Positions 59,226 to 64,000 of a stretch of 64,000 bases of DNA are shown here, in pieces. Numbering within the stretch: position 1 is the first letter of the stretch; each line of letters starts with the position of its first letter. The notes under the pieces are model-generated. The model saw nothing but the letters and a program-made list of their open reading frames with translations, did no database searches and had not been told where the DNA came from. Source of the DNA: Anopheles merus (lineage: Eukaryota > Arthropoda > Insecta > Diptera > Culicidae); NCBI RefSeq assembly GCF_017562075.2, contig NC_054082.1, positions 50,648,037 through 50,712,036 on the forward strand. Reading direction: 5' to 3'. Position numbers and translations under genes: made by a program.

Positions 59226-62200
59226 ATATTGTGCTTTGTTTTGGACCTTTTATTTACAAGCTTTTTTGTGCTTTGCAATCGCCGTTGAGTCAATTTAATG
59301 CTAGTTAAAATGTATATACTTGCACAATGCACTATATACAATTGCATTGGATGTTCTTATGATACATACACAAACATACACATCTACTACAAAACTGGTC
59401 AAATCGTTCTATGTTACAGAGAGTTTGTATTTCAATCGGCATTCCCTTCCTCAAGCAACGTTTTCATTTATTTGAAGTATATTTGTTCGGGACTGGTTTA
59501 GTCATATAATTTCAGCAACATTAATGCGCAACAATCTTTGTAGATTGTAATACTACAAAGTAAATTACCACGGTAGAGATATGCTCAACAATCAAGTACT
59601 GGAACAGTACCTTAATTTACTTTGTAATGATCAAGCAAACAATTATTATGAATTGGTTGAGTGACACATACATAATTGTCCAATGCAAAAATAATGATTG
59701 TACATTTATAAAACTTTTTCATAGCTAAGATTAAGGCAAACTTACGTCTGTAACAAAGACCTGTCTCATCCCAGTTGCATTTACCATCTCTCATAATACA
59801 TGTTCGATTTGGCAAGCTTTCAAAGTGATGCAACTTTAACTATTTACTTCGTCGCGATCATAACGGCACATTAAGCTTCCTCCTGAAACTTTGCTACCGT
59901 GGCATCAGAACGTAGGATTTATGAGATCGCTTAATCTTAACCGATTTCACCGCCAGTTAAGGTAGTGAATAATAATGCTAGCTGCTTCAGCAAGAAACTG
60001 CCCTCACTTCAGCAACCCAGCTAGAGAACAACTAACGCTAGAGATTATGGTTACGCTTGCGGTAGTGCAACATTGCAGCTAAAGACAGTGGCGAAAACTT
60101 TCACTCCCTTCCTTTCGTTCCCTTAATGCCCCGGTTCCCGCTTGCGCACTGCTACCGTCGTGCATGGAACGTGTTTGACTTTAGCGTCACATTCATCTTC
60201 ACTGCGAAAATGGGCAAGATGCGTTGTGGTGCGCAACCCCCGCTTGCTGTACTCATTCGCTGTACTCATTCGTAGACAGAAGGAGGAAGTGCACACGACA
60301 GAGAAGGAGAGATCGATGCAGGTCCTCAGAGAGTTGCTCGTATGCAGTCCACCAGGCAAAACTAACACACTAACTACCGCAGCCCAGCTTCGGTAGCAGG
60401 CAGTCAATTTAATTGTTTCCAAGACGTTCTGTAATGTGCGATGTGAGTGGTGGGCGTGAGTTTGGGAAGTGTGACACTTTGAGCGTCACCGTTAGTTTAT
60501 GCGAAGGCAGCTTCTGTCTGCACGTTCGGCGCTGATGGGCTGTGGGAATAAAGGTTGAGAATAATCTTATTTGTAATCTTGCTATCTTCGTGAAGGGCGG
60601 TTTATGTGCTACGATGGCAGGTTTATCGCTCTGGTTTGCAGTTGCAGTGGTGTATGTGTGTGTATGAGCTGAAATGCAATTCTTAGGCAGCAACTTTTTT
60701 GAGAGCGTAAAAGTTATGTACGAAGAATTTGACAAAAATAGGTGAGAATTTATGCAATGGAAACTGAAAGAAAAGATGTCCAATTTCAGTTTTTACAATG
60801 TTCTCTGATTAAATGAATTTTGTATAGTTTAAGATGGTTGTATTACAATGGTATACGACATACAAACAAAGCCCAAACTCAGCTCTTTAAAATACTTCTA
60901 TGGTAGAACCAGTTTGAATCTATGAACCAATTTAAATGAACGTAAAGTTAGTGCATGAGGTTTTGAACAAATTTTGAGAGCCACTTTGTAAGCTTGCTTC
61001 TTCTTAGATATTTGGAAAACTTCACAACCATAACAAGGGTCCTTATGTGAAGTGGTTCAACCAGACATGGCAGGGTTGCTTCACCGTTTTGTACCGAAAC
61101 CTATGTAACGACCGTGCTCGTGTCCGTACCGTTACGTGCCATTTTATCAATTTATATCCATGTTGGCTCATCCATGTGTCTCTGTGTGTGCCTGTGTGTA
61201 TTCTCAATTTACTCTAAAGTACAATGCTGTCCACAGAGCACAATCGAATTGAAGAATGTTTAAAACGCTGTTGTAAAACAATGCTTTACGGAAGAGTAGA
61301 AATAGGAGCATCACTTGAGGAGCTGCAGGTTGGCTATCCATTTTCGGGTTGTTGTGTTTTTCTCCATTTTCCCAGAAAACGGACTGTGAATGACAGAAAA
61401 GTAAGAAATAAAAGAATGGAATACTTTGGTGCACAGCATTTTTGGACAGGGACATTCTGTACGACACACTCACCGCATTCGGACAATCCTTGGAAATGGC
61501 TCACGTATACGGTACATTCGTTTTGTTTCATTTCAAGCTTTTTTCGGATGCCGAAACGAGTAGAAAGCAGACAGCTAATTTAAAGAAGTTAAATTTAACG
61601 GACATGATTTGGGTTTATGGCTGTTTTTACAAACGTTGGATAAATGGACGTTCATATTATGTTTGAAAGACAATAATTGACTACGAATATTATTCAACAA
61701 ATGTAGACTAAAATTGAAGTTATTTAGGTAATTAAGGCCAAGAGTAGTTCGGTGGATGATGGGATGCTCATTTTGGGCTCAAATGTGAACCTCAACGCGA
61801 AGATAATTTATTCTTAATTATGCATTTTCAAAGACTCACGAGTCATTCAAGCTAAACACTGAATTATTTATTGTTAGGGACACTTTATGCCTCTTTTGCA
61901 TAGATTATTATGTAATCAATATACATTATATAAGTTATATAGTTTTATATTCCGTTCAAATCGAAAAAAAACCTTTTTGAATTGAGAAATAAATGAAAAT
62001 TTCCACCAACTACCAAATTACTAAATTAAATTAGGAAATTAATCAAATTACCGCGTTATCTTTACTCAAATTATTTACATTTTCGAACTATGAATCTCTT
62101 TTCGAGATTTATGGACTATCGAGATTTATAATGGACATTTTTGGTTGAAAATACGGATGGAATTTTAACATTATCTGACATTTTAACACATTATTTAACA

Positions 62201-63301
62201 TTTTAACATTATCATTATCGTTCGAGTTGACGGGACTGGCTTATCAGCGCATAAATAATTAAACCTGTTGTTAACACGTTGGTAACACGTTGGAAACTAC
62301 CTATACCCAAGGAATATTTTAAATCTTATCATAGTTTTAACGATGTTGCTACGGAAATTCCATTAAGCCATTTTCGTTTGAAAGTCGTGTATGACCTCAT
62401 ACTAATGTATGACTAAAATAAAACTAACTTAAGACTGAAAGGGCCCATCTACAGAACTCTGTTAAGACTACTAGTTAAAACCATTTCTAGACCTTTAAAA
62501 CGAGTACGCGTACGAGCAGAAATCCATGCCAAGAAAATTTCACTGTTGAAATACATTATAACAATTTGAAAAATATCAAAGCGCCTCAATAATATGCAGA
62601 TTTTTAATTTAAAACTAGATTATTAAAAAATAAAGATTCGTTTTAAACGACCTCAATTTGCACCAAAAGGAGTGTCGTAATAAACATAAGGTGAAGGTCG
62701 TTTTAGAAATTACCATTTTTTTTCTATTTGTTATGTAAACTATGAATTTGTTTAACAAAATATCATCATGGCTGACACATATTGCACACACAAATGAACA
62801 ATCATATTAATAAAAATGGATTTCATTGGCTTAAGATCAGAAGGACTTTCCGGATCACAAGTTCAGTTGATTTGTAATGCAATATGTGTGGCTAAGATCT
62901 TTTTAAACAGCACATAGCTATAGGAACCGCTTGTGCAGACTAATAAGTTTTAAGAATCTCCTCGTACAAGCAGTGTCAGAGATACGTGGAATCTGGTACA
63001 CGCATATTTACATAATCGTGATTTTCTCAGTTTTATCTATTTTTATTTATTAATAAAATTCGAAATACCTCGAATAACCTTTGCAGGGGATAAAATCACC
63101 CACTAAAAGCAAAAGGAAAATTAAATTAAGTATTGTTTGGCTGAAAATCCCAGAATACAATTTACGAAGAAGTAGAAATACTCGGCTTATCAACGTTTTT
63201 CGTTAATAGCGTATTTCAAGTACAACCTGTATAGCATGTTTCAAGTTCCCTTTGTCCAAGACTTAATATGCATTTAATGAGATCAATTGATATTGATGCC
63301 T
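59226..63301. other. AT-rich spacer
   Basis: No supported gene. AT content rises strongly after 61,650. Short open frames at 60,123-60,783 and 61,204-61,666 show no family features. Confidence 0.4.
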
Positions 63302-63522
63302 TAGTCTCAAATAACAAGTTTTGAAACGTGCTTAAGAATACATTTACAGGTTGATTAAAGCCAGCCATCAAAACTCCAATTTTAGTTTGAACAGACAGTC
63401 TTATAAGCGTCATAGTCTCAAGTAACAAGTCTTTAAACGTGATTAAGAATGCGTTTACAGGTTGCTTAAAACCAGCCATCAAAACTCCAATTTTAGTTTT
63501 ATCAGGCAGTCTTATAAGCGAC
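63302..63522. repeat. two direct repeats of 111 bp
   Basis: TAGTCTCAA-TAACAAG at 63,302 recurs at 63,413, and the block through CCAGCCATCAAAACTCCAAT to CAGTCTTATAAGCG is repeated with about 85-90% identity by eye. Confidence 0.85.
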
Positions 63523-63673
63523 TTCAGAACGTTTTAAAGGTTTAACAACTTTAAAGACTGTTAATCATCTTCAAAAGATATGTTAAAACTATGTGGCTCA
63601 GTATACTCATAGTAAAGAATGCTTTATGACATGTTTAAGTGTAAAAGGTATGGGAAATGTTTCTTGGGATTAG

Positions 63674-64000
63674 TAGTGGGACTTACGATTCATTTTACGA
63701 CCCGACCCGGAGTTCCTAGTCACTCGCATTTACGACTCGCATCCTAGTCAGTCGGAATCGATTCCGAACCGTGGGTGCTGCGGGTGAGCTAGGTCGGTGT
63801 CGAAATCAAATGTGACCCGCGGGTGCAACGACTTCGACCTGTCCCGAACTCAATGCATCAACGGGTCAGAGTCGCTTATGCTTTCTTACACCTACCAGAG
63901 TCGTTGCACCTACTGAACCTACTTGTACCTTTGGGTTCGACCCGAACGACTCGGGTCACTTACGAATGGCTCCGACCCGATAGGTTCGGGTCGACTCGCC
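63674..64000. mobile_element. possible left end of a hAT-like element, cut by the window
   Basis: TAGTGGGACTTACGA at 63,674 fits the hAT terminal pattern YARNG. It is followed by a dense array of CGACCCGA, GGGTCG and GACTCG words in both orientations up to the window edge, like subterminal repeats. The other end lies outside, so this is only a suggestion. Confidence 0.4.

Noticed and set aside
63216..63482. Tandem repeat as a CRISPR array or repeat protein gene
   Set aside because: Only two long copies without spacers, in an animal genome; the frame has no plausible start context.

Overview
The window is eukaryotic nuclear DNA from a dipteran insect, most likely a mosquito of the genus Anopheles. 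Genes are split by short GT-AG introns (63 to about 330 bp), coding exons are GC-richer than the surrounding AT-rich DNA, and the protein set is insect-like (a Dalmatian/sororin-type cohesin protein, Chibby, a kinase-less FGF-receptor-like protein). The repeats are of insect type: a CR1/Jockey-like LINE, tRNA-derived SINEs, hAT-like elements, TA-flanked MITEs and long CA/GT and GA/CT microsatellites. No bacterial operon, CRISPR array, rRNA gene or canonical tRNA gene is visible. The species assignment is inference.

Layout. 1-9,407: gene-poor DNA that probably holds the 5' UTR exons and long first intron of the next gene. 9,408-16,763 (+): a seven-exon ANKRD50-type protein (STAND-like NTPase plus about 16 ankyrin repeats, 2,274 aa). 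16,764-19,965: its 3' UTR and spacer. 19,966-24,043 (-): a four-exon Dalmatian/sororin-like cohesin protector (1,274 aa). 24,584-26,877: inverted repeats capped by GT/CA microsatellites, split by a 5'-truncated LINE. 27,054-28,979: a non-autonomous hAT-like element with an exact 8-bp target duplication. 29,000-32,213: SINE-derived sequence, a strong palindrome and a 125-bp LINE remnant with a 12-bp target duplication. 32,338-33,790 (-): a four-exon FGFRL1-like receptor without a kinase domain (375 aa). 34,000-54,000: a gene desert with MITEs, a candidate solo LTR, SINE copies and a second hAT-like element (52,073-53,396) that carries a nested SINE. 54,146-54,502 (-): chibby. 55,012-58,429 (+): a five-exon SCLT1-like coiled-coil protein (476 aa). 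58,430-64,000: its 3' UTR, then AT-rich spacer, a 111-bp direct repeat and a motif-rich element end cut by the window edge.

For every spliced gene the exon phases agree across all junctions and the summed coding length is a multiple of three. These models come from reading splice sites by eye plus remembered family similarity; no search was run.

Functional links. The clearest gene partnership is chibby and the SCLT1-like gene. They are divergent, about 0.5 kb apart, both belong to the centriole distal-appendage/ciliary-base module, and the gap between them carries a perfect 18-bp palindrome that matches the RFX X-box of ciliary genes. The Dalmatian-like protein has two Pds5-type FGF motifs, a KEN box and a sororin C-terminus. 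The ANKRD50-like protein keeps a C-terminal acidic class I PDZ ligand of the kind SNX27 binds.
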